Below, in pieces: positions 1-8,744 of a stretch of DNA of 64,000 nucleotides. The stretch is from Streptomyces himalayensis subsp. himalayensis (GTDB taxonomy: Bacteria > Actinomycetota > Actinomycetes > Streptomycetales > Streptomycetaceae). The position numbers and the translations under genes are program-made. The notes beneath the pieces are model-generated. The model searched no databases. It saw only the letters and a program-made list of their open reading frames with translations, and had not been told where the DNA came from. Each line of letters begins with the position of its first letter. Within the stretch, counting starts at the first letter, position 1. Location: contig NZ_JACEHE010000017.1 in the NCBI RefSeq assembly GCF_013778455.1, forward strand, positions 124,001 through 188,000. The letters run 5' to 3'.

Positions 1-739
1 CGGTGTCCAGGACGTGCACGAGGACGCTGCAGCGCTCCACGTGCCGCAGGAACTCCAGTCCCAGGCCCCTGCCCTCGCTGGCGCCCGGAATCAGACCGGG
101 CACGTCCGCGATGGTGTAGACCGTCTCGCCCGCCGTCACCACACCCAGGTTCGGAACGAGCGTCGTGAAGGGGTAGTCGGCGATCTTCGGCTTGGCGGCC
201 GAGAGGACGGAGATCAGGGACGACTTGCCCGCGCTCGGGTAGCCGACGAGCGCCACGTCAGCGACCGTCTTCAGCTCCAGGACGATGTCCTGCAGATCGC
301 CCGGCTCGCCGAGCAGCGCAAAGCCGGGCGCCTTGCGGCGGGCGGAGGCCAGCGCCGCGTTGCCGAGCCCGCCGCGGCCGCCCTGGGCTGCGACGTACGA
401 CGTGCCGTGGCCGACCAGGTCGGCGAGGACGTTGCCCTGCTTGTCGAGCACGACCGTGCCGTCCGGCACGGGCAGGATGAGGTCCTGGCCGTCCTTGCCG
501 GACCGGTTGCCGCCCTCGCCGGGCTTGCCGTTGGTGGCCTTGCGGTGCGGGCTGTGGTGGTAGTCGAGGAGCGTCGTCACGGACTGGTCGACGACGAGGA
601 TCACGTCACCGCCGCGCCCGCCGTTGCCCCCGTCGGGGCCGCCGAGAGGCTTGAACTTCTCACGGTGGACGGAGGCACAGCCGTGACCTCCGTTACCCGC
701 GGCGACATGCAGCTCGACGCGGTCCACGAAGGTGGTCAT
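1..739 (-). CDS. obgE: GTPase Obg (CgtA), 3' end cut by window
   Basis: Ribosome-associated GTPase of the Obg family, which acts in late 50S assembly and, in Streptomyces, in the onset of differentiation. The first 246 residues are present. Residues 1-158 form the glycine-rich Obg fold (many GGxGG turns, for example GGNGGRGG). The G domain then begins with the P-loop GYPSAGKSS near residue 166 and switch II DVPGL. The ATG at 737-739 is preceded by GGAGG at suitable spacing. It follows rplU and rpmA on the same strand, the usual obg context. The rest of the G domain and the C-terminal region lie outside the window. Identification is firm. Confidence 0.97.
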   Translation of the reverse strand, partial: MTTFVDRVELHVAAGNGGHGCASVHREKFKPLGGPDGGNGGRGGDVILVVDQSVTTLLDYHHSPHRKATNGKPGEGGNRSGKDGQDLILPVPDGTVVLDKQGNVLADLVGHGTSYVAAQGGRGGLGNAALASARRKAPGFALLGEPGDLQDIVLELKTVADVALVGYPSAGKSSLISVLSAAKPKIADYPFTTLVPNLGVVTAGETVYTIADVPGLIPGASEGRGLGLEFLRHVERCSVLVHVLDT

Positions 740-817
740 GGGATGTGCCTCCAGTTACGACTGTGGTTACGCACAGTCACGTACGTACGGGAACTGTCTT
801 ACGTCTCAACACGCGAA

Positions 818-867
818 AGGCGGACCCGCTTCCCGTACGGAGTCCGTACGGGAAGTGAGGTCCGCCT
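818..867 (-). terminator. Long hairpin between rpmA and obg
   Basis: Two arms of about 23 nt (818-840 and 844-867) pair around a 3-nt loop with only a few mismatches. The stem lies downstream of rpmA and upstream of obg and has no strong U-tract, so it could be a partial terminator or a processing site that sets the rpmA:obg ratio. Confidence 0.6.
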
Positions 868-898
868 CGCGAAAGAACCGTTCTTCGGGTGCCTGAGG

Positions 899-1153
899 TC
901 AGGCGACCGGAACGATGTTCACGACCTTGCGGCCACGGTGGGTACCGAACTCCACCGCACCGGCCTGCAGCGCGAACAGCGTGTCGTCGCCGCCGCGGCC
1001 GACGCCATCGCCCGGGTGGAAGTGGGTGCCGCGCTGGCGGACCAGGATCTCACCGGCGTTGACGACCTGACCGCCGAAGCGCTTCACGCCGAGCCGCTGA
1101 GCATTCGAGTCGCGACCGTTCCGAGTGGACGATGCGCCCTTCTTGTGTGCCAT
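899..1153 (-). CDS. rpmA: 50S ribosomal protein L27
   Basis: Large-subunit protein L27, whose N-terminal tail reaches the peptidyl-transferase centre. The 84-residue product starts MAHKKGASSTRNGRDSNAQ, the canonical L27 N-terminus without the cleavable extension found in Firmicutes. GVKRFGGQ and the body of the family follow. Length is normal. It lies 14 nt after the rplU stop on the same strand, so the two are surely co-transcribed, with obg downstream. Confidence 0.98.
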   Translation of the reverse strand: MAHKKGASSTRNGRDSNAQRLGVKRFGGQVVNAGEILVRQRGTHFHPGDGVGRGGDDTLFALQAGAVEFGTHRGRKVVNIVPVA

Positions 1154-1167
1154 CTCTCCTCAGTCCC

Positions 1168-1488
1168 TTACTTCGCAGCCGTGGGGATCTCAGTGACCTT
1201 GATCGCCGTGTACTGCTGGCGGTGGCCCTGACGACGGCGGTAGCCGGTCTTGTTCTTGTAGCGCAGGATGTCGATCTTCGCGCCCTTGGTGTGGTCCACG
1301 ACCTCGGCCTGGACCTTGATACCGGCCAGCACCCACGGGTCGCTGGTCACGGTGTCGCCGTCGACGAGCAGCAGGGTAGAGAGCTCTACCGTGTCGCCGG
1401 CCTTGGCGGTGGAAATCTTGTCAACCTCAACGATGTCGCCGACAGCAACCTTGTGCTGCCGACCACCGCTGCGCACGATGGCGTACAC
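1168..1488 (-). CDS. rplU: 50S ribosomal protein L21
   Basis: Large-subunit protein L21, 106 residues from the GTG at 1486-1488 (MYAIVRSGGRQHKV). An ATG two codons upstream (1494) is in frame but lies directly against the purine-rich GAGAGAGAG, which is correctly spaced only for the GTG, so I chose the GTG. The C-terminus carries the L21 signature KTGYRRRQGHRQ. It is the first gene of the rplU-rpmA-obg unit. The roughly 240 nt upstream to 1733 have no recognisable gene and should hold the promoter and leader. Confidence 0.96.
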   Translation of the reverse strand: MYAIVRSGGRQHKVAVGDIVEVDKISTAKAGDTVELSTLLLVDGDTVTSDPWVLAGIKVQAEVVDHTKGAKIDILRYKNKTGYRRRQGHRQQYTAIKVTEIPTAAK

Positions 1489-1733
1489 GCGCATCTCTCT
1501 CTCGCTCGGAACGGGACCCCCGCAGTCCAGCCGCCCGCACGGACAGCCTCTCCCTGGATCTCGGAATCCGCGGCAGAGCCTTGGAATCCCTGGAATCCGG
1601 GAGGAAAGGGTTTACAGGGGTGGGGCGCATCAGTGGACACGCCGACGGTCAAGGTTACGGGGCCCGAAGTGAGGGGTCAAACCGGGCCCTCCCCGGGCCC
1701 GCCCCATGCCTCACGTCGTGCCCCGTACCCGCC

Positions 1734-3080
1734 TCAGGTCGTCGGCTTCTCGCCGTCCTGAGGCAGCGGCTTGACGCCCTTGCACAGGTCGGTCGCATCG
1801 GCCGTGCCCGGCCAGGCGACCGTCCGCACACGGTCGAAGTGGGCGCGGTACGTGTCGTGCACCGAGTCGTCGTCGACCTTGACGATCGTCTCGTCGTTCT
1901 CGCGCAGCGCGGGTCCCGTGTAGTTGCCCGACCCGACGAAGCTGACCTTGTTCACCTTGCCGTCGTACATGCCTTCGACGAGCAGGTACTTCGAGTGGAT
2001 GATGTACGGCGTCGAGATCTTCTTGGTGGGGTCCAAGGGGTCCCGGTCGTCGTTGTAGCAGCTCACGGAGGGGCCGCCGGTCGTGTGGAGGGCCTCCCAG
2101 GTGCCCTTGGAGCCCGAGCTCTTGAGGCTGTCGGTCTCGGCGTAGACGATGCTGACCTGGCACCCGGCCTTCTTCAGCGAGACGAGCTTGTCCGCGATGG
2201 CCTGCCGCGTGAGCTTGAAGATCGCGACGCGGACCTTGGTGCTCTGGGTCACTCCGGCGGAGTTCTTGTACGTGCACTGCACGTTGTTCAGCACCGAGTA
2301 GACCGTGTCGGAGTCCCTGGTGGAGCCGGCCCGCGGGAAGAAGTACGCCTTGTACAGGCCGTTGCTCACCGAGCGGTAGTCCCAGGCCGCCCAGTTCTTG
2401 CCGACCATCTCCACGAAATAGTCCGAGTACGCGTCGTACATCGTGGGGTTGTTCGGCAGCAGCAGCGCGTCGTTGAAGAACTTGGTGTGCGCCGACGGCG
2501 TGGAGTTCGACGTGGTCTGCACGACCACGTTCGTGGCGCCCTGGACCGCCGAGAACAGCCAGAACTTGTTGTGCATGATCGACACCCCGTCCTTGGGGTT
2601 GCCCATGCAGGACTTGTCGACGGGGCAGGTCGTGACGTACGACGACAGCTTGGTGTTGGTGCCGAGCGCCGCCGCGAGGGTGTTGTAGGACGTGTTCGTG
2701 GGCCGGTCGCTGATGCTGGACTCGTCGAGCAGGATCTGCACGTTCACGCCGCGGTTCTTGGCGCCCACGAGGGCGTTGACCACCGACGCCTCCCACACGT
2801 GGTAGACGGCGACCTTGATCGTCGAGCCGGGCAGGGCGGCGTTGGTGAGCTCGATCAGCCGGTTGCGGATCGTCAACTGCTGGTCGGGGACCAGGGGGTC
2901 GTTGAAGATCGGGCCCTCGGTCCAGGTCGGCGTGTCCGCCGCCGTGGCCGTCCCCGCCGTTCCGGCTGCCTGGATCCCCGCCGCCGACAGCACGGTGGCC
3001 AGCGCCACCGCCTGACGCCCGCCCTTCACCGGCTTCACTGCGCGGTGACGTCCGGTGCCCTTGAGGCGCACGTGCGCCAT
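1734..3080 (-). CDS. Secreted phospholipase-D-fold protein
   Basis: A 448-residue exported protein with a signal-peptide-like N-terminus (basic MAHVRLKGTGRHR, then an Ala/Val-rich stretch ending near TAAADT). Two HxK motifs mark the phospholipase D superfamily: HNKFWLFS and HSKYLLVE, the second followed by GSGN. Both lack the aspartate of the canonical HxKxxxxD (Ser and Glu instead). Members hydrolyse or transfer phosphodiester bonds; the substrate here is unknown. The start at 3080 was chosen because GGGAGGGG lies just upstream and the signal peptide follows; the reading frame stays open further upstream without a better start. It sits between rplU and rne with its own spacing. Confidence 0.85.
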   Translation of the reverse strand: MAHVRLKGTGRHRAVKPVKGGRQAVALATVLSAAGIQAAGTAGTATAADTPTWTEGPIFNDPLVPDQQLTIRNRLIELTNAALPGSTIKVAVYHVWEASVVNALVGAKNRGVNVQILLDESSISDRPTNTSYNTLAAALGTNTKLSSYVTTCPVDKSCMGNPKDGVSIMHNKFWLFSAVQGATNVVVQTTSNSTPSAHTKFFNDALLLPNNPTMYDAYSDYFVEMVGKNWAAWDYRSVSNGLYKAYFFPRAGSTRDSDTVYSVLNNVQCTYKNSAGVTQSTKVRVAIFKLTRQAIADKLVSLKKAGCQVSIVYAETDSLKSSGSKGTWEALHTTGGPSVSCYNDDRDPLDPTKKISTPYIIHSKYLLVEGMYDGKVNKVSFVGSGNYTGPALRENDETIVKVDDDSVHDTYRAHFDRVRTVAWPGTADATDLCKGVKPLPQDGEKPTT

Positions 3081-3316
3081 CGACCATCCCCTCCCCTGCC
3101 GCAGGCGCGTGTTCTCCCCAACTCGCGCATGCGCGTTCTCCGTTAGACAGATGAGTTTTACACGGACTTCACCGTGCTCCAAGTGGCGGGGTGGGTCACC
3201 GGGAGAGATGTAACGCTTTGCGGCATGCGCGCCCTGACGTGCGAGAACGGCGCTCGCGAGGGCGTGCGAGATCTCGAACTCGAGCGCAGCCGCTACGGCA
3301 CACGGCCAGGCAGCCC

Positions 3317-3356
3317 GACGCCCCCGGTGCGGCGACATCGCCGCACCGGGGGCGTC
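3317..3356 (-). terminator. Terminator of rne
   Basis: A perfect 19-bp inverted repeat (3317-3335 and 3338-3356) with a 2-nt centre lies 7 nt beyond the rne stop codon. There is no U-tract, as is common in Streptomyces. Confidence 0.85.
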
Positions 3357-3362
3357 AGACCA

Positions 3363-6300
3363 TCAGGCCTCGCTCGCCGAAGCGGTGACGGTGGACGGCG
3401 TCTGCTGCTCGGCCGCTGCCGTCTTCTTGGCCGCCGCGGTGGTCTTCGCCGCCTTCTTGGCCGTGGCCTTCTTGGCGGCCGTCTTCTTGGCCGCCGTCTT
3501 CTTCGTGGCAGCCTTCTTCGCGGTCGCCTTCTTGGCCGTCTTGCGTGCCGTCTTCTTGGCCGGTGCGGCCTCCTCGGCGGCCACGTCGCCCGCGGCCTCC
3601 TCCGCCTCCGGCTGCTCGCCCGCCGACTGCGGCTCCGCGGCCGAGGGCACTACCACGACGGCCGCCTCCTCGGGCGCGGTCGGCGCGGTCTCCTTACGGA
3701 CCGCTCGGCGCCGCCGGAGGGGGGCTGCCGGGGCCACGCTCTCGGCCACCGGCTCGGGCAGGCGCTCCGCCACCGGCTCGGCCTGCGGCTGGGCGTCCAC
3801 GGCACTGCGCTCGACAGTCTCCGGGACGGTCACCTCGGCGACGTCCGCGCCCTTCGGCGAACCGGCCGGAGCCGTCGCCTTACGGGTCGCCCGACGGCGC
3901 GTACGGCCCTTGGGCGCTGCCTCTTCCTGCGCGGCGACCGGTGCCTCCGCCTCGGCCGGGGCGACGGCCTGCTCGTCCGCAACCGGAGCGGCGGGAGCAA
4001 TCGCAGCCTGCGAAGCCACGACCTCGGCCGCAGGCACCTCCGGCTCCTTCTCCGCCTCGGGAGCCTCAGGAGCCCGCGTCTCCGCCCTGCTGGGCGAGCC
4101 GGCAGGAGCCGACGCGCGCCGGGTCGTGCGACGACGCGAGCGGCCCCGGGTGGCAGCGGCCTCCGCCTCGGCGGCACTGCTGTACAGCTCCTCGTCGGGC
4201 GCGAAGCCCGGCGAGGGCAGAGCCACCGGCACGGCGGCCTCGGCGGCCACCTCGGCCTCGGTCTCCGCCTCGAGCTCCGGCTCCGTCACGACGACGGCCT
4301 CTGCCACGGCCTCGGAGACCTGCTCGGCCCCGCCGCGGCCGCGCTTCTTGCGCTTGCCGCCGTTCCCGGCGACGGACGGCTGCTCCATGTGCACGATCAC
4401 GCCGCGCCCGTTGCAGTGGACGCAGGTCTCGGAGAACGACTCCAGCAGGCCCTGGCCGACCCGCTTGCGGGTCATCTGGACGAGGCCCAGCGACGTCACC
4501 TCGGCGACCTGGTGCTTCGTACGGTCCCGGCCCAGGCACTCGAGCAGGCGCCGCAGGACGAGGTCCCGGTTGGACTCCAGCACCATGTCGATGAAGTCGA
4601 TGACGACGATGCCGCCCAGGTCGCGCAGGCGCAGCTGGCGGACGATCTCCTCGGCCGCTTCGAGGTTGTTCCTCGTCACGGTCTCCTCGAGGTTGCCGCC
4701 CTGACCGGTGAACTTGCCGGTGTTGACGTCGATCACGACCATCGCTTCGGTCTTGTCGATCACCAGCGAGCCACCGCTCGGCAGCCAGACCTTGCGGTCC
4801 AGCGCCTTCATCAGCTGCTCGTCGATCCGGTACGTCGCGAAGGCGTCGACCTCGGAGGTCCACCTGGACAGCCGGTCGACCAGGTCGGGCGCGACGTGCG
4901 AGACGTATCCGTGGATCGTCTGCCACGCCTCGTCACCGCTGACGATGACCTTGGAGAAGTCCTCGTTGAAGATGTCGCGGACGACACGGACGGTCATGTC
5001 CGGCTCGCCGTACAGCAGCGTCGGGGCGTTGCCGTTCTTCGCCTTCTTCTGGATCTCCTCCCACTGCGCCTGCAGACGCTCCACGTCGCGGCGCAGCTCG
5101 TCCTCGCTCGCGCCCTCGGCGGCGGTGCGCACGATGACGCCCGCGTCCTCGGGGACGATCTTCTTGAGGATGGTCTTCAGACGCGCGCGCTCGGTGTCGG
5201 GCAGCTTGCGGCTGATGCCGGTCATCGACCCCTCGGGGACGTAGACCAGATAGCGGCCGGGCAGCGAGACCTGGCTGGTGAGGCGGGCGCCCTTGTGGCC
5301 GATGGGGTCCTTGGTGACCTGTACGAGGACCGACTGGCCGGACTTCAGGGCGGACTCGATGCGCCGCGGGCCGTTGGCCATGCCCAGCGCCTCGAAGTTG
5401 ACCTCACCGGCGTACAGGACGGCGTTGCGGCCCTTGCCGATGTCGATGAAGGCGGCCTCCATCGACGGCAGCACGTTCTGCACCTTGCCCAGGTACACGT
5501 TGCCGACGTACGAGGTCGACTGCTCCTTGTTGACGTAGTGCTCGACGAGCACGTTGTCCTCGAGGACGCCGATCTGGGTGCGGTCGCCGTTCTGCCGGAC
5601 GACCATCACACGCTCGACGGCCTCGCGGCGCGCCAGGAACTCGGCCTCGGTGATGATCGGGACACGCCGGCGGCCCTGCTCGCGGCCTTCGCGGCGGCGC
5701 TGCTTCTTGGCCTCCAGGCGGGTCGAGCCCTTGATGGACTGCACCTCGTCCGAGACGGGCTTCTCCTTGCGCGGCTCGCGGACCTTGACGACCGTACGCT
5801 CCGGGTCGTCCTCGCCCGGCTCCGTGTCGACCGGCGCGTCGCCGGCACGGCGACGGCGACGGCGGCGACGGCGGGTGCCGGCGGAGCCAGAGCCCCCGGT
5901 CTCCTCGTCGTGCTCGTGCTCCTCGGCGTCCTCCTCGACCTGCTCGGCCGTGTCCTCGGCGTCCTGCTCGGCCTGCTCCGCGGCGATCTCGTCGGTGTCG
6001 AGGGACTCGCCCGACTCGGAGTCGGCGGACTCGCCACGGCGGCGACGGCGGCCACCGCGGCGGCGGCGACGGCGCGAGCCGGTCTCCTCAGTCTCGTCGG
6101 CCTCCTCGGCCTCGGCGATGTCCTCCGCCTCGGTGTCCTCGGCGGTCTCCGGCTGCTGTGCCGTGCCGGGCTCGACGGTCTCGGCAGCAGCCGGTGCCTC
6201 GTCGGCGCCCCGACGGCGGCGGCGACGGCGCGGACCGGTGTCCGCGTCCGCGCCCTCCTGCTCCACGGTGCCCGCCTCGGCGGCATCCGCGGACTCCTCC

Positions 6301-7616
6301 GCGGCCTCGGCGGCGGCCGCTGCCGCGGCACGCTCCGGGGTCTGGAACATCGGCTCGGTGAACACGGGCGGCTGGAAGACGGCGACGGCGGGGCGTGCGG
6401 GCCGCCGCGCGGCAGCCGCGCTCTCCGCCTCGTCCTCGGGGGCCTGAGCCTGGGCCTGTGCCGCGCTCGGCTGAGCGGGCGCGGTGAAGCCGACGGCTGC
6501 CTTACGGGCGGCGCGACGCCGCGTACGCCGGGGAGCGGCGCCCTCGGCCTCGGCCGACGGCTCGGCCTCGGCAACCGGAGCGGCAGCCCCGAGGGGGGCG
6601 GTCGCGGCCGGCATCTGCACCGGCTCGGCGGTGGGCGCCTGCGGCGCGGCGACGGCGGCCTGTGCGGAGGCTGCGGCCGGGATCTGCTCCGCCTCGACCG
6701 CCACCGCCTTCTCGGCAGCCGGGGCGGCTTCCTCCTGCCCGGCCGTCTCGTCGGCCTTGGCCTCCTCGGCAGGTGTGGAGGCGCGGCGCGTGGCGCGACG
6801 GCGCGTACGCCGGGGTGCGGCACCCTCGTCGGGCGCCTGCGCGGCAGCCTCGACCGGCTGCTCCGTCTCCTGCTGGTCGGCGACGACGGCCTCGTCCGCG
6901 GCCGGCGCCTCGGCCTCAGCAAGGAGCGCCTCGGTCTGGACGGCCGTCTCCGCCTCGGCAGGGGCCTTCGGCGCCCCGGCGGGCGCGGTGGCGCGACGCG
7001 TCGCACGACGACGCCCCGACGCGACCGGCGCGGATTCCTGAGCGGCGGCCTCGACCGGCTTCTCCGCCGGCTCGGCGGCCGGTGCCTCCGAAACGGTCTC
7101 GGCGCCCACAGTCTCCTCACCGGCGGGCGAGGGGGCCTCGGCGGTCACGACGGCCTCGGCCGCCTTGGGCGCCCCGGCGGGCGCGGAGGCACGGCGCGTC
7201 GCACGACGACGCGTACGTCCGGCGGCGGCAGGCTCAGCAGCCGCGGGTTCGGTGGAGGCAGACTCGGCAGCCGCGGGTTCGGCAGCCGAAGGCTCGGCTT
7301 CCTCGGCGGCGGCATCGGAGGCAAGGGCCTCCTCCGGCTCGGTCGCTGCCTGCGCTGCCACGGCCTCGGAGGCCTCAAGCGCGTCGGCGACCTCGGCAGC
7401 TGCTACTGCCTGCGCGGCCTCGACGGCCTCATCGGTCTCGTTCAGGGGTGACGAAGCGGACACCTCGGCCGGTATGGCCGGGGCGGCGGCCTCGGCGGCC
7501 CCCACGGGCGGACCCGCGGGGCGCGACGCGGCGCGGCGCCGACGACGCGGCGGCAGCGTGTCGCTTGGTGTGGTGTTGTTCTCGGAGCCCTTGATGGGTT
7601 CGATCGGCTCGAGCAT
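3363..7616 (-). CDS. rne: Ribonuclease E/G family endoribonuclease
   Basis: Endoribonuclease of the RNase E/G family for mRNA decay and rRNA/tRNA processing, 1417 residues. The catalytic core lies in the middle: an S1-type segment from about residue 665 (ERVMVVRQNGDRTQ), the metal-binding aspartates in VVIDVNTGKF (about 960) and VVIDFIDM (about 1004), and the zinc link CVHCNGRG (about 1065). It is flanked by a 660-residue N-terminal arm and a 340-residue C-terminal arm of low complexity, as in Streptomyces RNase ES. Both arms carry arginine-rich modules of the type RTRRRATRRASAPAGAPK, with acidic Glu/Ala stretches between. The extreme C-terminus is a Lys/Ala tail like histone H1. The ATG start (MLEPIEPIKGS) follows GGGAG. 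The + strand opposite carries a 1425-codon open frame that is only a shadow. Confidence 0.97.
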   Translation of the reverse strand: MLEPIEPIKGSENNTTPSDTLPPRRRRRAASRPAGPPVGAAEAAAPAIPAEVSASSPLNETDEAVEAAQAVAAAEVADALEASEAVAAQAATEPEEALASDAAAEEAEPSAAEPAAAESASTEPAAAEPAAAGRTRRRATRRASAPAGAPKAAEAVVTAEAPSPAGEETVGAETVSEAPAAEPAEKPVEAAAQESAPVASGRRRATRRATAPAGAPKAPAEAETAVQTEALLAEAEAPAADEAVVADQQETEQPVEAAAQAPDEGAAPRRTRRRATRRASTPAEEAKADETAGQEEAAPAAEKAVAVEAEQIPAAASAQAAVAAPQAPTAEPVQMPAATAPLGAAAPVAEAEPSAEAEGAAPRRTRRRAARKAAVGFTAPAQPSAAQAQAQAPEDEAESAAAARRPARPAVAVFQPPVFTEPMFQTPERAAAAAAAEAAEESADAAEAGTVEQEGADADTGPRRRRRRRGADEAPAAAETVEPGTAQQPETAEDTEAEDIAEAEEADETEETGSRRRRRRGGRRRRRGESADSESGESLDTDEIAAEQAEQDAEDTAEQVEEDAEEHEHDEETGGSGSAGTRRRRRRRRRAGDAPVDTEPGEDDPERTVVKVREPRKEKPVSDEVQSIKGSTRLEAKKQRRREGREQGRRRVPIITEAEFLARREAVERVMVVRQNGDRTQIGVLEDNVLVEHYVNKEQSTSYVGNVYLGKVQNVLPSMEAAFIDIGKGRNAVLYAGEVNFEALGMANGPRRIESALKSGQSVLVQVTKDPIGHKGARLTSQVSLPGRYLVYVPEGSMTGISRKLPDTERARLKTILKKIVPEDAGVIVRTAAEGASEDELRRDVERLQAQWEEIQKKAKNGNAPTLLYGEPDMTVRVVRDIFNEDFSKVIVSGDEAWQTIHGYVSHVAPDLVDRLSRWTSEVDAFATYRIDEQLMKALDRKVWLPSGGSLVIDKTEAMVVIDVNTGKFTGQGGNLEETVTRNNLEAAEEIVRQLRLRDLGGIVVIDFIDMVLESNRDLVLRRLLECLGRDRTKHQVAEVTSLGLVQMTRKRVGQGLLESFSETCVHCNGRGVIVHMEQPSVAGNGGKRKKRGRGGAEQVSEAVAEAVVVTEPELEAETEAEVAAEAAVPVALPSPGFAPDEELYSSAAEAEAAATRGRSRRRTTRRASAPAGSPSRAETRAPEAPEAEKEPEVPAAEVVASQAAIAPAAPVADEQAVAPAEAEAPVAAQEEAAPKGRTRRRATRKATAPAGSPKGADVAEVTVPETVERSAVDAQPQAEPVAERLPEPVAESVAPAAPLRRRRAVRKETAPTAPEEAAVVVVPSAAEPQSAGEQPEAEEAAGDVAAEEAAPAKKTARKTAKKATAKKAATKKTAAKKTAAKKATAKKAAKTTAAAKKTAAAEQQTPSTVTASASEA

Positions 7617-7751
7617 GCGGGCGGTTCTCCCGTCAGGCTCCCGGGCGCCGCACCTGGTCCGGTGACGTCCGCGGCTCGCGCGTCCTGCGCGTTGCCGCCC
7701 TCCGGGGCGCGGGCGCCGCTCGGGAGCTCTCTGTGTCTTGTCTCGCCGGTT

Positions 7752-7773
7752 CCGTACGCCATGTTGCGTACGG
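7752..7773. promoter_or_regulatory. Inverted repeat in the rne leader region
   Basis: A perfect 8-bp inverted repeat (7752-7759 and 7766-7773, 6-nt loop) lies about 140 nt upstream of the rne start. It could be an operator or a leader hairpin. RNase E controls its own 5' UTR in E. coli; whether that applies here is inference only. Confidence 0.3.
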
Positions 7774-7853
7774 CCTGGCGAAAGTCTTCTGGTCGGTGCG
7801 CTGCCCGACCCAGGTGGCTCCCGAGTACGAGGGCGGCGCTACGACGTCCGTCC

Positions 7854-8696
7854 TTACGCGGGACCTTCCGGCTTCTCCCCCAGTGCCTCAAGGGCCTGGG
7901 AGGTGCCCCCAGCAGTCGCGGTGGCAGGTCCGGCGGCCCCTCGACTGACAGGTGGGGCGGCCGTGACTGCCTCGCGGTCGGGCGCGAGCGGGTCGGTCAC
8001 CGTGCCGGTCTCCTCATCGAAAAGCCCCTGCGCCAGCCTGGTCACCGCTGCGGGGACCGGCGGCGCCAGGTCGGCCACAGCTCGGAGACCGGACAGGACG
8101 TCGTCGGGTCGTACGGCAGGCGTCACGTGCCGAACAACCAGCCGCAGTATCGCACAGGGCTGGTCGGTAGGCCTATCAGCCCGTGCGTCGTGGGCAGCGA
8201 GGCCGTCGTGCGCCTCGATGCTCGCGACCGCCGGACGGGCGTCGAAGGTGCGCAGGCCGTTCTTCGTCCTGCGCTGGACCTCGACGGTGTCCGCCGTCTT
8301 GAAGGCCGCGACGGCGCGCTCCGCGTCCGCGGGTTCCACGCCGTCGAGACGCAGTTCCCACACGGATGCGGTGAGCCGGTCCGCGAGGCCCGAGGTGCGG
8401 GCCTCGACGGCCTCGGCGATGTCGAGCCCGGTGGGCAGCGACTCGTCGAGGAGCTCACGCAGCTTGTCGGGGTCACACGCCTCGGTGAGTGCGATCTCCA
8501 GGTACTCGGCCTCACTGCCCGTGCCGGTGGGTGCGGCATTGGCGTACGACACCTTCGGGTGCGGCGTGAAGCCGGCCGAGTAGGCCATGGGCACCTCGGC
8601 GCGGCGCAGCGCACGCTCAAAGGCGCGCTGGAAGTCACGGTGGCTGGTGAACCGGAGGCGGCCGCGCTTGGTGTAGCGCAGTCGGATGCGCTGCAC
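7854..8696 (-). CDS. TIGR03936 / DUF2344 radical-SAM-associated protein
   Basis: Member of the DUF2344 (TIGR03936) family, which lacks a radical SAM domain itself but is nearly always encoded next to, or fused with, a TIGR03960 radical SAM protein, commonly near RNase E/G and L21/L27 genes. The conserved N-terminus RLRYTKRGRLRFTSHRDF and the segment GFTPHPKVSYANAAP are diagnostic. The reaction is unknown. The start is uncertain: GTG at 8696 has no Shine-Dalgarno, whereas a CTG at 8736-8738 lies 10 nt after AAGGA and would add 14 residues (GKRQPEGPPPAPAV). The C-terminal residues after about 240 are encoded by a dispersed repeat (7870-7912) and look like recent junk extension. Confidence 0.9.
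   Translation of the reverse strand: MQRIRLRYTKRGRLRFTSHRDFQRAFERALRRAEVPMAYSAGFTPHPKVSYANAAPTGTGSEAEYLEIALTEACDPDKLRELLDESLPTGLDIAEAVEARTSGLADRLTASVWELRLDGVEPADAERAVAAFKTADTVEVQRRTKNGLRTFDARPAVASIEAHDGLAAHDARADRPTDQPCAILRLVVRHVTPAVRPDDVLSGLRAVADLAPPVPAAVTRLAQGLFDEETGTVTDPLAPDREAVTAAPPVSRGAAGPATATAGGTSQALEALGEKPEGPA
7870..7912 (+). repeat. Dispersed palindromic element, copy A (short)
   Basis: CTCCCCCAG, a variable middle, then CTGGGAGGTGCCCCCAG, matching cores at 30061-30150 and 48084-48153. Here it lies inside the 3' end of the DUF2344 gene and encodes its last residues. Confidence 0.7.
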
Positions 8697-8744
8697 CGCT
8701 GGTGCGGGCGGCGGGCCTTCGGGCTGTCGCTTGCCCAGTGTCGT

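Noticed and set aside
3081..3316. PHO box upstream of the phospholipase-D-like gene
   Set aside because: Only a partial GTTCACC-like sequence is visible, not the direct repeats needed.
3174..7451. 1425-codon open frame on the + strand opposite rne
   Set aside because: Low-complexity Leu/Arg/Gly product that mirrors the Ala/Glu/Arg-rich RNase E arms; no domain, no ribosome site. A GC-driven antisense shadow.
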